64,000 nt of DNA from an uncultured Candidatus Binatia bacterium (GTDB lineage Bacteria > Desulfobacterota > Binatia > Bin18). The stretch is taken from contig OY282457.1 of the NCBI GenBank assembly GCA_958296235.1, forward strand, positions 4,211,338 through 4,275,337. Reading direction: 5' to 3'. Every line of letters starts with the position of its first letter. The stretch's first letter is position 1. Under the pieces are notes generated by a model. That model was given only the letters and a program-made list of their open reading frames with translations, had not been told where the DNA came from and did no database searches. The position numbers and the translations under genes were made by a program. Positions 35,675-45,140 of the stretch are shown piece by piece.

Positions 35675-37567
35675 ATGTCTCGGCTCTCACCGGCAGTGAA
35701 CAGGCCCAGCCGAATCCTCAGCGTTACCGTTTCCATTGCCGTACTCTGTTTTGCGCCGTTTGCTTTTGGTACGGACGAAGCGCCGGGTGCCCGCCTCAAG
35801 CAATTAGCCGAAGAGGCCGGGCGCTTGCACGCGGCTGGAAAATTTCAAGCCGCTGTTCCTGTTGCGCGCGAACTCCTTGAGCAGACGGAAAAGGTCGCCG
35901 GCCCGGATCATCCGCTCGTCTCTCAAAGCCTGAATAACCTTGCCCTCCTTCTCCAGCAGACCCGCCAATACGGGGAAGCTCGTCAGCTCTTCGAACGGGC
36001 GCTGGGCATTGATGAGAAGGAACTGGGGAGCGATCATCCCGGCATTGTCCGCAGTCTGAGCAATCTCGCCCTGGCGCTCCAGGATCAGCAGCAGTTTGAT
36101 GCGGCCCGTCCGCTGTTCGAGCGCGCCATTCGCATTACAGAGGCCGCCTATGGGCAGTCGCATGCCGCGGTTGCCGTGAGCGTCGGCAACCTGGCAACCC
36201 TGTACAAAGAGCAAAAGCAATACGAGCAGGCCCGTCCGCTTTTTGAACGGGCGTTGGCGATCCACCAACAGCAACTCGGGAACGAACATCCGGCTGTTGC
36301 GCTGAGTATGATTAATCTGGGCGAGCTGTTGATTGCGACTAAACAGTATAACGGAGCGCGAACCTTGCTCCAGAGTGCGCTCTCTATCCATGAGAGCACG
36401 CACGGCGCGCAGCATCCTGTTGTGGCTGACGACCTGACCCGGTTGGGACTGCTCATGAAGGAGATGGGCAACTATACCGAGGCGCGAGAGTTGCAGCAAC
36501 GCGCGCTTGAAATCCGAGAGACAGCGCTTGGCCCGTCACATCCCGATATAGCCGCGAGTCTCAACAATCTCGGGTCGGCATTATATCAAATAGGAGAATT
36601 TGCCACAGCGCGACCCATGTTTGAGCGGGCTGCCAATATCTATACCGCTGCCTATGGTCTGACGCATCCAGATGTCGGGACCAGCCTGAACAACCTGGCC
36701 TCTCTCTTGTATCAGGTCCGAAACTACGCTGAGGCCGCAGCAGTCTATGAGCGCGTGATTGCGATCAACGAACAAGCGCTCGGCAAAAACCACCCTGTTG
36801 TGGCCATGAATCTGAACAACATGGCCTTAGCCCTGCGCGAGGGAGGGGACAGCGTCCGCCCGTTGCCCTTGTACGAGCGCGCGCTCCAGATTACCGAGAC
36901 GGTCTACGGCAGCGTTCATCCCAATGTCGCGGTCAGTCTGAATAACCTGGCTTCCCTGCACCATCAGCATGGCAATTTTGAGACTGCCCGGCCGCTGTTT
37001 GAACGGTCCGTACAGGTCATGAAGGCGGCGCTGAGTGAGGATCATCCGAATATTGCCACGAGTCTGAATCAGTTTGCGCTGTTCCTGAAAGATGCCGGGG
37101 ACCTCACCGCATCTCAGCGGTATTACGAAGAAGCTCTGGCGGTTGAGACCAAGGCGCTGGAACCTGGGCAGCATGATATTGCGGTCAGTCTGAATAATCT
37201 GGCCACGACCCTGAGCGGCATTGCTGACCTCCTCCAGGACACCAAGGACTATACGACGTTCTTACCCATATACGAGCAGGCCGCTTCAGTTATGGAGGCG
37301 TCGCTTGGCGCAGATCATCCGAATGTCGCGCTGAATCTCCGCACCCAGGCGATGTTCTATGCCGAGCAGGGAAGAAATGAAGAGGCGGTAGCGCTCACAG
37401 CGCGCGCGGCCCACATCCAAGAGGAAGCCCTGCCCGCGGACAGCCCGGCGCTCCGCGAGACGCTTGAACAGCTCGCTCGGCTGTATGAAAAGACCGGCAA
37501 AACGGATACGGCCAAACAGACACGCGACCGTCTGAGAGCGATGCCGGCGGCGTCTCCTCAAGAGTAA
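35675..37567 (+). CDS. Kinesin light chain-type TPR repeat protein, exported
   Basis: A 630-residue protein with an N-terminal signal sequence (ILSVTVSIAVLCFAPFAFG) and about twelve 42-residue TPRs of the kinesin-light-chain type, each with a SLNNLALLL...ARPLFERAL pattern and HPxVAxSLNN loops. It is a protein-protein scaffold, probably periplasmic. It starts 28 bp after the DUF1329-like small gene, so it is likely co-transcribed with the envelope cluster. No enzyme motif is visible. Confidence 0.85.
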   Translation: MSRLSPAVNRPSRILSVTVSIAVLCFAPFAFGTDEAPGARLKQLAEEAGRLHAAGKFQAAVPVARELLEQTEKVAGPDHPLVSQSLNNLALLLQQTRQYGEARQLFERALGIDEKELGSDHPGIVRSLSNLALALQDQQQFDAARPLFERAIRITEAAYGQSHAAVAVSVGNLATLYKEQKQYEQARPLFERALAIHQQQLGNEHPAVALSMINLGELLIATKQYNGARTLLQSALSIHESTHGAQHPVVADDLTRLGLLMKEMGNYTEARELQQRALEIRETALGPSHPDIAASLNNLGSALYQIGEFATARPMFERAANIYTAAYGLTHPDVGTSLNNLASLLYQVRNYAEAAAVYERVIAINEQALGKNHPVVAMNLNNMALALREGGDSVRPLPLYERALQITETVYGSVHPNVAVSLNNLASLHHQHGNFETARPLFERSVQVMKAALSEDHPNIATSLNQFALFLKDAGDLTASQRYYEEALAVETKALEPGQHDIAVSLNNLATTLSGIADLLQDTKDYTTFLPIYEQAASVMEASLGADHPNVALNLRTQAMFYAEQGRNEEAVALTARAAHIQEEALPADSPALRETLEQLARLYEKTGKTDTAKQTRDRLRAMPAASPQE

Positions 37568-37649
37568 GACCGCTTCCAGGACGCAGCGCCTTTTCAGCAA
37601 ACAGAATTCTTGATTAGGTAGGGCTGTCTCAGACAAAAAGGAGTTGTGT

Positions 37650-38813
37650 ATGCGTCGGGTTGCCCTGGTTGGGGCGGGACTGTCACGCTTTGGGGTGCGT
37701 GCCGCCGGCTTTCGGGAATTGCTTGCCGAGGCCGGCCAGGCCTGCTTTGCTTCTGTTCCGCACGTGACACCCAAGGACATCGAAGGGCTGGTCGTCGGCG
37801 CTGTCCTGCCTGAGCGGGCGGCCTTTCAAAGTCATATTGCTCCGCTTGCCGCGGAAACGCTGGGCATTCAGCCGCGCAAGCTCTCGGCCCGGACCGAACA
37901 TATGTGTGCCAGTGGCAGTGTCGGGATACGCTATGCCTACGCATTTATTGCCGCGGGTTTGGCCGACATCGTCATGGTGCTGGGGGTCGAGAAGCTCAAT
38001 CTCCCCAATATGGGTGAGGCCGTGCTGAATATGGGGGCTGGGGTGGACCGGGACTGGGAAGCCTGTTTCGGACTCACCGCCCCGCCTGCCTTTGCCCTGG
38101 CAGCCCAACTGCATATGGCTGAATATGGCACCACCGAAGAGCAACTGGCCCAGGTGGCAGTGAAAAACCATACGCATTCAAGCAAGAATCCGCACGCCCA
38201 TTTTCAGAACGGGGTCACCTTGGATGCCGTTGTATGCTCGCGCATGATCGCGTCCCCACTCCGGCTGTTTATGTGTTCGCCTATCACCGATGGCGCTGCG
38301 GCTGTTATTCTGGCGAGCGAAGAGCGAGCCAGGGATATGACGGACAAGCCGGTCTTTATTCGCGGAACCGGACAGGCGGTCCACGGGTTTTCTGTCTCCA
38401 GCCTCGACCCGGATTATGCCAGTTGGCCGGCCATGAAACAGGCCGCCGGAGACGCCTATGCCATGGCCGGGATACGGGCGAGCGCCCTCGATTTTGCCGA
38501 GGTTCACGACTGTTTTGCCATCGCCGAGATTATTGCCTATGAGGAGCTTGGATTCTGTTCCAAGGGCGAAGGTGGTCCGTTCGCCGCGGAAGGGCGGTCC
38601 GATTATGGTGGTGACGTGGTTGTTAATCCGCGCGGTGGACTGATGGGTTGCGGACACCCGCTTGGCGCTACGGGGGTGGCCCAGGGGGTCGAAGCCTTCT
38701 GGCAGTTGCGCGGGGAAGCGGGCGAACGCCAGGTCCCGGAGGCGCATATCGGACTGACGCATAATAATAGTGGCATGGGCGAACATGTGGTCATGATTTA
38801 CGGGCGGGAGTAG
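37650..38813 (+). CDS. Thiolase-family protein (SCP-x/thiolase-like)
   Basis: A 387-residue thiolase fold protein. The nucleophile is C86 in RTEHMCASGSVG, and GGLMGCGHPLGATG holds the catalytic histidine. The canonical second cysteine near the C-terminus is replaced (THNNSGMGEH), as in SCP-x-type and DUF35-linked thiolases. The ATG follows AAAAAGGAG. The neighbour DUF35 gene suggests a complex that does C-C bond cleavage or condensation on a CoA ester. Confidence 0.86.
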   Translation: MRRVALVGAGLSRFGVRAAGFRELLAEAGQACFASVPHVTPKDIEGLVVGAVLPERAAFQSHIAPLAAETLGIQPRKLSARTEHMCASGSVGIRYAYAFIAAGLADIVMVLGVEKLNLPNMGEAVLNMGAGVDRDWEACFGLTAPPAFALAAQLHMAEYGTTEEQLAQVAVKNHTHSSKNPHAHFQNGVTLDAVVCSRMIASPLRLFMCSPITDGAAAVILASEERARDMTDKPVFIRGTGQAVHGFSVSSLDPDYASWPAMKQAAGDAYAMAGIRASALDFAEVHDCFAIAEIIAYEELGFCSKGEGGPFAAEGRSDYGGDVVVNPRGGLMGCGHPLGATGVAQGVEAFWQLRGEAGERQVPEAHIGLTHNNSGMGEHVVMIYGRE

Positions 38814-38819
38814 TAGCCC

Positions 38820-39263
38820 ATGAGCGAGTATTTCCGCGCTATTGATCCCTTTCCACTCCAGAGCAGTAAGAACACCCGGCTGACGCCGTTTTATGAGGCC
38901 CTGCGCTCGCAAAAGCTGCTCACAACATTTTGTCCGCGGTGTGCCCTGCGCCACTGGCCGCCGCGTGTGGTCTGTCCAGAGTGTCTCGCGGCTCGGCTCG
39001 ACTGGGTTGACCTGCCGAGCCGGGGGACGGTCCACGCCTATACCATCCAGGACACCGGCGTCCCGCCGGGCTTTCCGCGCCCGTTGATTTTTGCCGTGGT
39101 CCTGGTCGAAGGGCTGCGCATCTTCACTCGGCTGGTTGAAACGGAGCCCACCCAGGTTGAGCGGGGCTGCACTGTTCGCCTCTGCCCGTCTGCGGTCGGG
39201 TGGGACCCCGAGGGTGACGAACGCTATGTGCCGACCTTTGCCCTGGTCCAAGAAAACGCATGA
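38820..39263 (+). CDS. DUF35 OB-fold/Zn-ribbon protein
   Basis: A 147-residue protein with a zinc ribbon CPRCALRHWPPRVVCPECLA (about residues 39-58) and an OB-fold after it (SRGTVHAYTIQDTGVPPG). DUF35 proteins bind acyl-CoA and attach to thiolases. It starts 6 bp after the thiolase stop and overlaps the hyuA start by 4 bp, so the four genes are translationally linked. Confidence 0.85.
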   Translation: MSEYFRAIDPFPLQSSKNTRLTPFYEALRSQKLLTTFCPRCALRHWPPRVVCPECLAARLDWVDLPSRGTVHAYTIQDTGVPPGFPRPLIFAVVLVEGLRIFTRLVETEPTQVERGCTVRLCPSAVGWDPEGDERYVPTFALVQENA

Positions 39264-41398
39264 AATACAAAATCGGCATCGATGTTGGTGGCACGTTCAC
39301 CGACTTTCTTGTCGCCGACTCGCAGGGCGAGGCTCAGGTCTATAAGACGCCGACCACACCCCAGCGGCCCGAGGTCGGCGTCTTGCAGGGGCTGCGGAAG
39401 ATCGCCGCTTCTTTTGAGCGTGGGCTGTCGGATTTCCTTGGCCGCGTCAGCGTTATCGTTCATGGGACGACCATTACGACCAATGCCGTCTTGACTGGGG
39501 AAGGGGCCAAAACGGCCTTTCTGACAACGCGCGGCTTTCGCGATGTGCTTAATATGCGGCGGGGGCTGCGCGACCGTCAGTACGATAGCAAATACGGTCC
39601 GCCAGCGCCTTTGGTTCCTCGGACGCATATTTATCCCATTACCGAACGGGTCAATGTTGAGGGCGCAGTCGTGACCCCCCTGCACGAAGCGGAGGTGCTG
39701 GACGCGATTGAACACATCCGGGCGCAGGAGATTGAGGCGGTCGCCGTCAGTTATCTGTGGTCTTTCTTAAATCCGGCCCATGAGCGACGAACCGGGCAGC
39801 TTATCCAGGAGGCCTTACCCGAGGTGTATGTGTCCTTATCTTCTGAAGTGTTGCCGCAAATTCGGGTATACGAACGACATTCCACCACTGCCCTCAACGC
39901 CACCGTCGGTCCTCCGTTGGCGCGCTATCTGAGTCAGCTTGAAAATCAGTTAGACGCATCGGGATTTGTCGGCGTCCTGCTCATCATGCAGTCGAATGGG
40001 GGTGTGATGTCGCCCCACCTGACTCGGCGCTTTGCCGCCAACACCCTCTTATCCGGTCCGGCTGGTGGACCCTTGGCCGGCGTGTTCTATGCGGACCCCT
40101 ACGCCCTGCGGGATGTGATCACGGTTGACATGGGCGGGACGAGTTTTGATGCCTGTCTCATCCACGACCGCCAGCCGGTGACAACAACGGAAGGGGAGAT
40201 TGGCGGGCATCGCTTGGCTCTGCCCGTGCTGGATATCCACACGGTTGGCGCTGGTGGGGGGAGTATTGCCTGGATCGATGCTGGGGGGATTCTCCAGGTT
40301 GGACCCAAGAGCGCCGGAGCTGAGCCAGGTCCAGTCTGTTATGGCCGCGGCGGAGTCGAACCCACAGTGACAGATGCCAACTTGGTTCTGGGCTATCTTT
40401 CCTCAGACGGATTGTTAGGCGGGGAGCTGCCTCTTGATTATGATGGGGCTCGGCGCGCGGTGACACACAAGATCGCCGAGCCCTTGGGCCTCCCTCCTAT
40501 TGAGGCCGCCGAGGGTATCTATCGTATTGTGAACGCCAACATGGCGGCTGCGCTTCAGGGTGTCTCGGTCGAACGGGGCTATGATCCGCGTGAGTTTGCT
40601 CTGGTGGTTGCCGGTGGAGCCGGACCGTTGCACGCCGGAATGATAGCCCGAGAATTGGATATGCCGCTTATCGTAGTTCCCCAGGAGTCAGCGGTGTTCT
40701 GTGCGGCCGGCATGCTGCTCTCTGATTTGCAGCACGACTACGTGCAGACTTTCACCCGAGAGTGGGGGGCCATCGTTCCCGACGAGATCAACCGCAGCCT
40801 GAGGGAGATTGAAGAGCAGGCCCGAGCAACCCTAGCATCAGAAGGCCTCCCGGCGGAGAAAATACAGATTCGCGCAAGCTTCGATGTGCGTTACGTCGGC
40901 CAATTCCACGAAGTCGAAGTCCCGGTTCAGCCCCCGCTCGCCGCCTCTGAGCTGGAAGCGGCAGCCGCACGTTTTCATCACCTCCATGAGGCGCTCTATG
41001 GCTACGCCATGCCGAGGGCTGCCTTGGAAATGATCAATCTGCGGGTCAAGGCGCTGGGACTGACGGAGAAACCTCGACTCACGCCACGTCCGCTTGGGGG
41101 GGCAGACCCGGCCGGGGCGCTCAAAGGCAAGCGTCAAGCGTACTTCTCGGGCAGGCCGTCTGAGGTTTCTGTCTATGCTGGAGACCGGTTCGACTGTGGC
41201 ATGGCTCTTACCGGACCGGCGCTGATCGAACAGGCCAACACCACCGTCCTTGTCCCGCCCGGCTATCGTTTAGTCTGTGATATGTACCGCAATTATGTCA
41301 TGCACCCGGCTGAGCGCCCGCTTGACGCAATCCTCGCCGGGTTGGGCGGTCGCCTTGCCAGTGCAGAAGGGGCAGGGAATGCAAACGGACAGGATTGA
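39260..41398 (+). CDS. HyuA-type hydantoinase A/acetone-carboxylase beta-like protein
   Basis: A 712-residue ASKHA protein opening YKIGIDVGGTFTDFLVADS, with VHGTTITTNAVLTGEGAKTA, the DMGGTSFDACL block and the VAGGAGPLHAGMIA motif. ATP-dependent activation of a carbonyl is the family role. The start overlaps the DUF35 stop (ATGA). Together with thiolase/DUF35 it suggests a ketone or lactam pathway ending in thiolytic cleavage; this is inference. The end overlaps hyuB. Confidence 0.88.
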   Translation: MKYKIGIDVGGTFTDFLVADSQGEAQVYKTPTTPQRPEVGVLQGLRKIAASFERGLSDFLGRVSVIVHGTTITTNAVLTGEGAKTAFLTTRGFRDVLNMRRGLRDRQYDSKYGPPAPLVPRTHIYPITERVNVEGAVVTPLHEAEVLDAIEHIRAQEIEAVAVSYLWSFLNPAHERRTGQLIQEALPEVYVSLSSEVLPQIRVYERHSTTALNATVGPPLARYLSQLENQLDASGFVGVLLIMQSNGGVMSPHLTRRFAANTLLSGPAGGPLAGVFYADPYALRDVITVDMGGTSFDACLIHDRQPVTTTEGEIGGHRLALPVLDIHTVGAGGGSIAWIDAGGILQVGPKSAGAEPGPVCYGRGGVEPTVTDANLVLGYLSSDGLLGGELPLDYDGARRAVTHKIAEPLGLPPIEAAEGIYRIVNANMAAALQGVSVERGYDPREFALVVAGGAGPLHAGMIARELDMPLIVVPQESAVFCAAGMLLSDLQHDYVQTFTREWGAIVPDEINRSLREIEEQARATLASEGLPAEKIQIRASFDVRYVGQFHEVEVPVQPPLAASELEAAAARFHHLHEALYGYAMPRAALEMINLRVKALGLTEKPRLTPRPLGGADPAGALKGKRQAYFSGRPSEVSVYAGDRFDCGMALTGPALIEQANTTVLVPPGYRLVCDMYRNYVMHPAERPLDAILAGLGGRLASAEGAGNANGQD

Positions 41399-43133
41399 TC
41401 CGATTCTTATATCGGTCATCGCGAACCGCCTGGACTCGATTACCAAAGAAATGGGCCAGACCATGCTGCGGACCTCGCGCTCGCCCATTTTTAGTGAGGC
41501 GCGCGATTTTGTGACCGCTATTTATGACCGCCACCTCCGTTTAGTCGCTCAGACGGCCTATATTCCAATCCTCCTTGCTGCAACGCCCTGGGCCGTCCGT
41601 TCGATTGCCGAGACCTATGCCGACGATACGCGCGAAGGCGACGTCTTCATTCTCAACGACCCGTATCGGGGCAATAATCATTCGCCCGATTTTACGATTG
41701 CCAAGCCCGTTCATATTGATGGCGAACTGCGCTTCTGGGCGGTCACAAAAGGACATCAGGCAGATACCGGCGGCGGCGGTGCCGCGGGTTATCACCCGGA
41801 AGCGCGCGATGTGTGGGACGAGGGGCTACGGATTCCCCCCGCCAAACTCTATGAGCAGGGAAAGGTCAGTCGCGGTCTGTGGGAAATGATTGTGTCCAAT
41901 GTGCGCCTGCGGTTTCTGGTCGAGGGCGACCTGAACTGTCTGGTTGGCGCCGCTGGCCTGGGCGAACGCACTATTGCCGCGCTGGTGAAGAAACACGGCA
42001 TCGCCGTTGTCGAGCAATCTATTGAGCGCCTCCTGGACGCTTCAGAAAAACACATGCGCGAGGAAATTCGGACGATCCCGAATGGCACGTATCTGGCCGA
42101 GCGACAGATCGACAACGACGGTGTTGTCCACGACCGGCCGGTGACCATTCGGGTCAAAGTCGAAGTGCAGGACGAATCTGTTGTGTTCGATTACTCAGAC
42201 TCAGATGGTCAGGTCCCCGGCTATGTCAACAGTCCGTTTGCCAATACCGCTTCCGCGAGCTACCTGGCGCTGTTTACTCTGGTCAACCCCGAGGTGCCAC
42301 ATAACGAAGGGGCCATGCGTTCGGTTTCCATTGTGGCGCCGAGCGGAAGTGTGGTGAATCCGGTCGAGCCAGCGCCAAGCACGGCCTGTACGGTGCTGAC
42401 CGGCGAAACCATAACCGAAGCAATCTGGTTGGCCCTGGCGGAGGTTATCCCTGAGCGCGTTCAGGCCGCTTGGGGGCGGTGGTGCGCCCCGGCCACCACG
42501 GGCATGAACCCACGCACCGGGCGGCCGTTCGGGGAGATTCATTTTTTAAGCAAAGGTGGCGGCGGAGCCACCGCCGGCTTTGACGGGTGGGACCACATCG
42601 GGACTGCCATATGTCTGGGGGGACTGCGTTCGCCAGACCCTGAACTGCACGAACTGGTCAACCCGTATTTCATTGAACAGTTTGAGTATTGTCAGGATAG
42701 CGCCGGAGCCGGGCAATGGCGGGGCGGTATGGGTGTGACCTATCGCTGGCGGGTCGAGGCTGACAATATTGCGTGTGCGAACTTCGGCAGTGGGACCCGG
42801 CCCGATACCGCGCCTTTTGGCTTGCACGGAGGCCAAGGCGCTCCACCCAATCGGCAAATGATTCATCACGCCGATGGCCGCACCGAAGAGGCTACCGTCA
42901 ATTCCACGAGTGTCCTGTCCAAAGGGGATGAAGTCGAGTTGCTCTCAAGCGGCGGCGGCGGGTTTGGCGACCCGAAGCAGCGCGCTATCGAAAAGGTCGT
43001 GCAAGACGTACGGGACGGATTGGTCTCGATTGAAAGCGCCCGGCGAGATTATGGGGTAGTGGTAAATCCAACAACGGGTGCAGTCGATGCACTGAAAACC
43101 TCGCAGTTGCGCAATGACGGTTCAGAGGATTAA
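41379..43133 (+). CDS. HyuB-type hydantoinase B/acetone-carboxylase alpha-like protein
   Basis: A 584-residue hydantoinase B family protein with IDPILISVIANRLDSITKEM, EGDVFILNDPYRGNNHSPD, KGHQADTGGGGAAGYH and the C-terminal SSGGGGFGDP. The ATG at 41379 is preferred over in-frame codons to 41277 because AAGGGGCAGGGA precedes it and homology starts there; the gene overlaps hyuA by 20 bp. It would catalyse the second half-reaction with HyuA. Confidence 0.88.
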   Translation: MQTDRIDPILISVIANRLDSITKEMGQTMLRTSRSPIFSEARDFVTAIYDRHLRLVAQTAYIPILLAATPWAVRSIAETYADDTREGDVFILNDPYRGNNHSPDFTIAKPVHIDGELRFWAVTKGHQADTGGGGAAGYHPEARDVWDEGLRIPPAKLYEQGKVSRGLWEMIVSNVRLRFLVEGDLNCLVGAAGLGERTIAALVKKHGIAVVEQSIERLLDASEKHMREEIRTIPNGTYLAERQIDNDGVVHDRPVTIRVKVEVQDESVVFDYSDSDGQVPGYVNSPFANTASASYLALFTLVNPEVPHNEGAMRSVSIVAPSGSVVNPVEPAPSTACTVLTGETITEAIWLALAEVIPERVQAAWGRWCAPATTGMNPRTGRPFGEIHFLSKGGGGATAGFDGWDHIGTAICLGGLRSPDPELHELVNPYFIEQFEYCQDSAGAGQWRGGMGVTYRWRVEADNIACANFGSGTRPDTAPFGLHGGQGAPPNRQMIHHADGRTEEATVNSTSVLSKGDEVELLSSGGGGFGDPKQRAIEKVVQDVRDGLVSIESARRDYGVVVNPTTGAVDALKTSQLRNDGSED

Positions 43134-43146
43134 AGGGGAACGGAAC

Positions 43147-43449
43147 ATGACTGAGTACGAAACAGCCAGCTTGGCGATTCAGCAAGCCAGCCTGGCGATT
43201 CAGCAAGCCGGCCTGGCGATCAGCCGGGCCGGCGTGTGGATTTCCGGTATTATTGGCTTCGTGCAGTGCGTTCTCATCGCGGGCGGGTTATGGCTGATGC
43301 ACCGGGCCGCCACTACCCGGGATAAACAGCATGAGGAAGCGAAAGACCGGCATCAAGAAACAATGGCCGCCTTGCAACAACAGGGCGAAGCGTTGCAACA
43401 ACAGGGCGAAGCATTACGGACGCTGATTGAGCGCACGGCACGAAACTAA
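43147..43449 (+). CDS. Small membrane protein with repeated N-terminus, heads second restriction locus
   Basis: A 100-residue protein. Residues 5-26 repeat a SLAIQQA-type heptad three times; a membrane helix follows (VWISGIIGFVQCVLIAGGLW), then a charged coiled coil with two copies of LQQQGEA. GGGGAACGGAAC precedes the ATG. It lies 63 bp before a type III-like mod gene and parallels the membrane coiled-coil part of the pentapeptide protein that precedes the first mod. No family recognised. Confidence 0.65.
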   Translation: MTEYETASLAIQQASLAIQQAGLAISRAGVWISGIIGFVQCVLIAGGLWLMHRAATTRDKQHEEAKDRHQETMAALQQQGEALQQQGEALRTLIERTARN

Positions 43450-43512
43450 AGGCAAGCATTGAGCCTGAATCATTCCCCTACGCGATTCAGATGGAAAGAA
43501 GTATAGACTCCC

Positions 43513-45126
43513 ATGCCGACCCTCGACTTCAAAGGCAAACAGATTGTCTATGCCCATCACCTGACTGTCCCTTCACGCACGCTGGAGCCGGATGCCGAAA
43601 AGTCGTTTCCGGCCAAAGACCAAAAGCCCTCCCTTGACGATAACCTGATTATTCACGGCGATAACCTGCACGCCCTCAAAGCGCTGTTGCCGCGCTACGC
43701 CGGACGGGTGAACTGCATCTACATCGACCCGCCCTACAACACCGGCAACGAAAACTGGGCGTACAACGACAACGTAAACAGCCCGATGATGCAGGAATGG
43801 CTCAAAGACAAAAGCCCGGTAGACGGCGAGGACCTGGAGCGCCACGACAAGTGGATGTGCATGATGTGGCCGCGGCTGCACCTGTTGCGTGAGCTGCTGG
43901 CCGAGAACGGGGCGATTTTCGTTTCGATTGACGATAACGAGCAGCACCACCTGCGGATGATGATGGATGAGGTGTTTGGGGGCGTGCATTTCATTGGACA
44001 ATTCATTTGGAAGAGTAGGCAAAATAAAGATAATCGTAACGTAACCGGCGCTTCAATCGACCACGAATATGTCCTTTGCTACGGGACTACTATACGAGGT
44101 GAAGAAAGAAAAAGAGGTTTGTATTCAAATCCTGACAACGACCCAAGAGGAGATTGGACCAGCGGCAATATGGTGGGGCTCGCGACAAAGGAGGCTCGCC
44201 CGAATCTACATTTTGACCTTATCGACCCAGAAACGGGGACCAATTATGGATGCCCTGCTAGGGGTTGGAGGTACGATCGAAAACGGATGTCAGAACTCAT
44301 TGCGTATAACCGGATATTGTGGCCGTCTCTGGAAGAAGGAAGGCCGCGAGTCAAAGTTTTTCTCAACGAATTGAAAGAAAAGTACACCGGGTTTTCCTCG
44401 GTTATTGGCGAAGGGGTCTTTACAAGAAGCGGGACAAAAGAAATTGACGAAATTTTTACGACGCGGGTTGTCGAGTTTCCGAAGCCGTGTGGGCTTATTC
44501 GTGAAATCTTGACTCAAGGCTGTCCGAACGATGGGATTGTTTTGGACTCCTTCGCCGGCTCCGGCACGACCGCGCAAGCAGTTTTAGCGCTGAATAAAGA
44601 AGACAGCGGCAACCGCAAGTTCATCCTCGTCGAATGTGAAGACTACGCCGACACTATCACCGCCGAGCGCGTGCGCCGCGTCATCAACGGCGTTCCAACG
44701 GCGAAGGACGACAACCTGAAAAACGGGCTGGGCGGCAGCTTCACCTATTGCACGTTAGGCGACGAAATTAGCCCTGAAAGAATGCTCACCGGCGAAAACC
44801 TGCCGGACTACGAGACCCTGGCTCGCCACCTTGTTTACACCGCAACCGGCCACGCGCCGGACACCATCCGCAAGGCCAAGGACGGCCTTTTCCACGAGAC
44901 GGACGACCGGCTATTCTATCTGATCTACGAGTCGGACCTCGCCTTCCTGCGCAGCGCGGATTCTGCCCTGAACGGCGACCGCGCCGAACGCATCGCCAAG
45001 CAGGCCAAGAGCAAGCAGAAAACCGCGGTCGTGTTCGCTACGCATAAATTTATGGGGCAGAAGGAGTTGACGCAGATGGGGATTGTGTTTTGTGGGTTGC
45101 CGTATGAGATGTCCGGGACAGGCTAG
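43513..45126 (+). CDS. Type III-like adenine-specific DNA methyltransferase (Mod)
   Basis: A 537-residue beta-class N6-adenine methyltransferase with DPPY at 72-75 and DSFAGSGTT at 345-353. The region between (bases about 44000-44500) is AT-richer and should be the target-recognition domain. The C-terminal end GLPYEMSGTG resembles the other Mod. The next gene starts at 45141, 15 bp after the stop. The matching Res is at 46989. Confidence 0.9.
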   Translation: MPTLDFKGKQIVYAHHLTVPSRTLEPDAEKSFPAKDQKPSLDDNLIIHGDNLHALKALLPRYAGRVNCIYIDPPYNTGNENWAYNDNVNSPMMQEWLKDKSPVDGEDLERHDKWMCMMWPRLHLLRELLAENGAIFVSIDDNEQHHLRMMMDEVFGGVHFIGQFIWKSRQNKDNRNVTGASIDHEYVLCYGTTIRGEERKRGLYSNPDNDPRGDWTSGNMVGLATKEARPNLHFDLIDPETGTNYGCPARGWRYDRKRMSELIAYNRILWPSLEEGRPRVKVFLNELKEKYTGFSSVIGEGVFTRSGTKEIDEIFTTRVVEFPKPCGLIREILTQGCPNDGIVLDSFAGSGTTAQAVLALNKEDSGNRKFILVECEDYADTITAERVRRVINGVPTAKDDNLKNGLGGSFTYCTLGDEISPERMLTGENLPDYETLARHLVYTATGHAPDTIRKAKDGLFHETDDRLFYLIYESDLAFLRSADSALNGDRAERIAKQAKSKQKTAVVFATHKFMGQKELTQMGIVFCGLPYEMSGTG

Positions 45127-45140
45127 TGAAGGAAGGTGGG

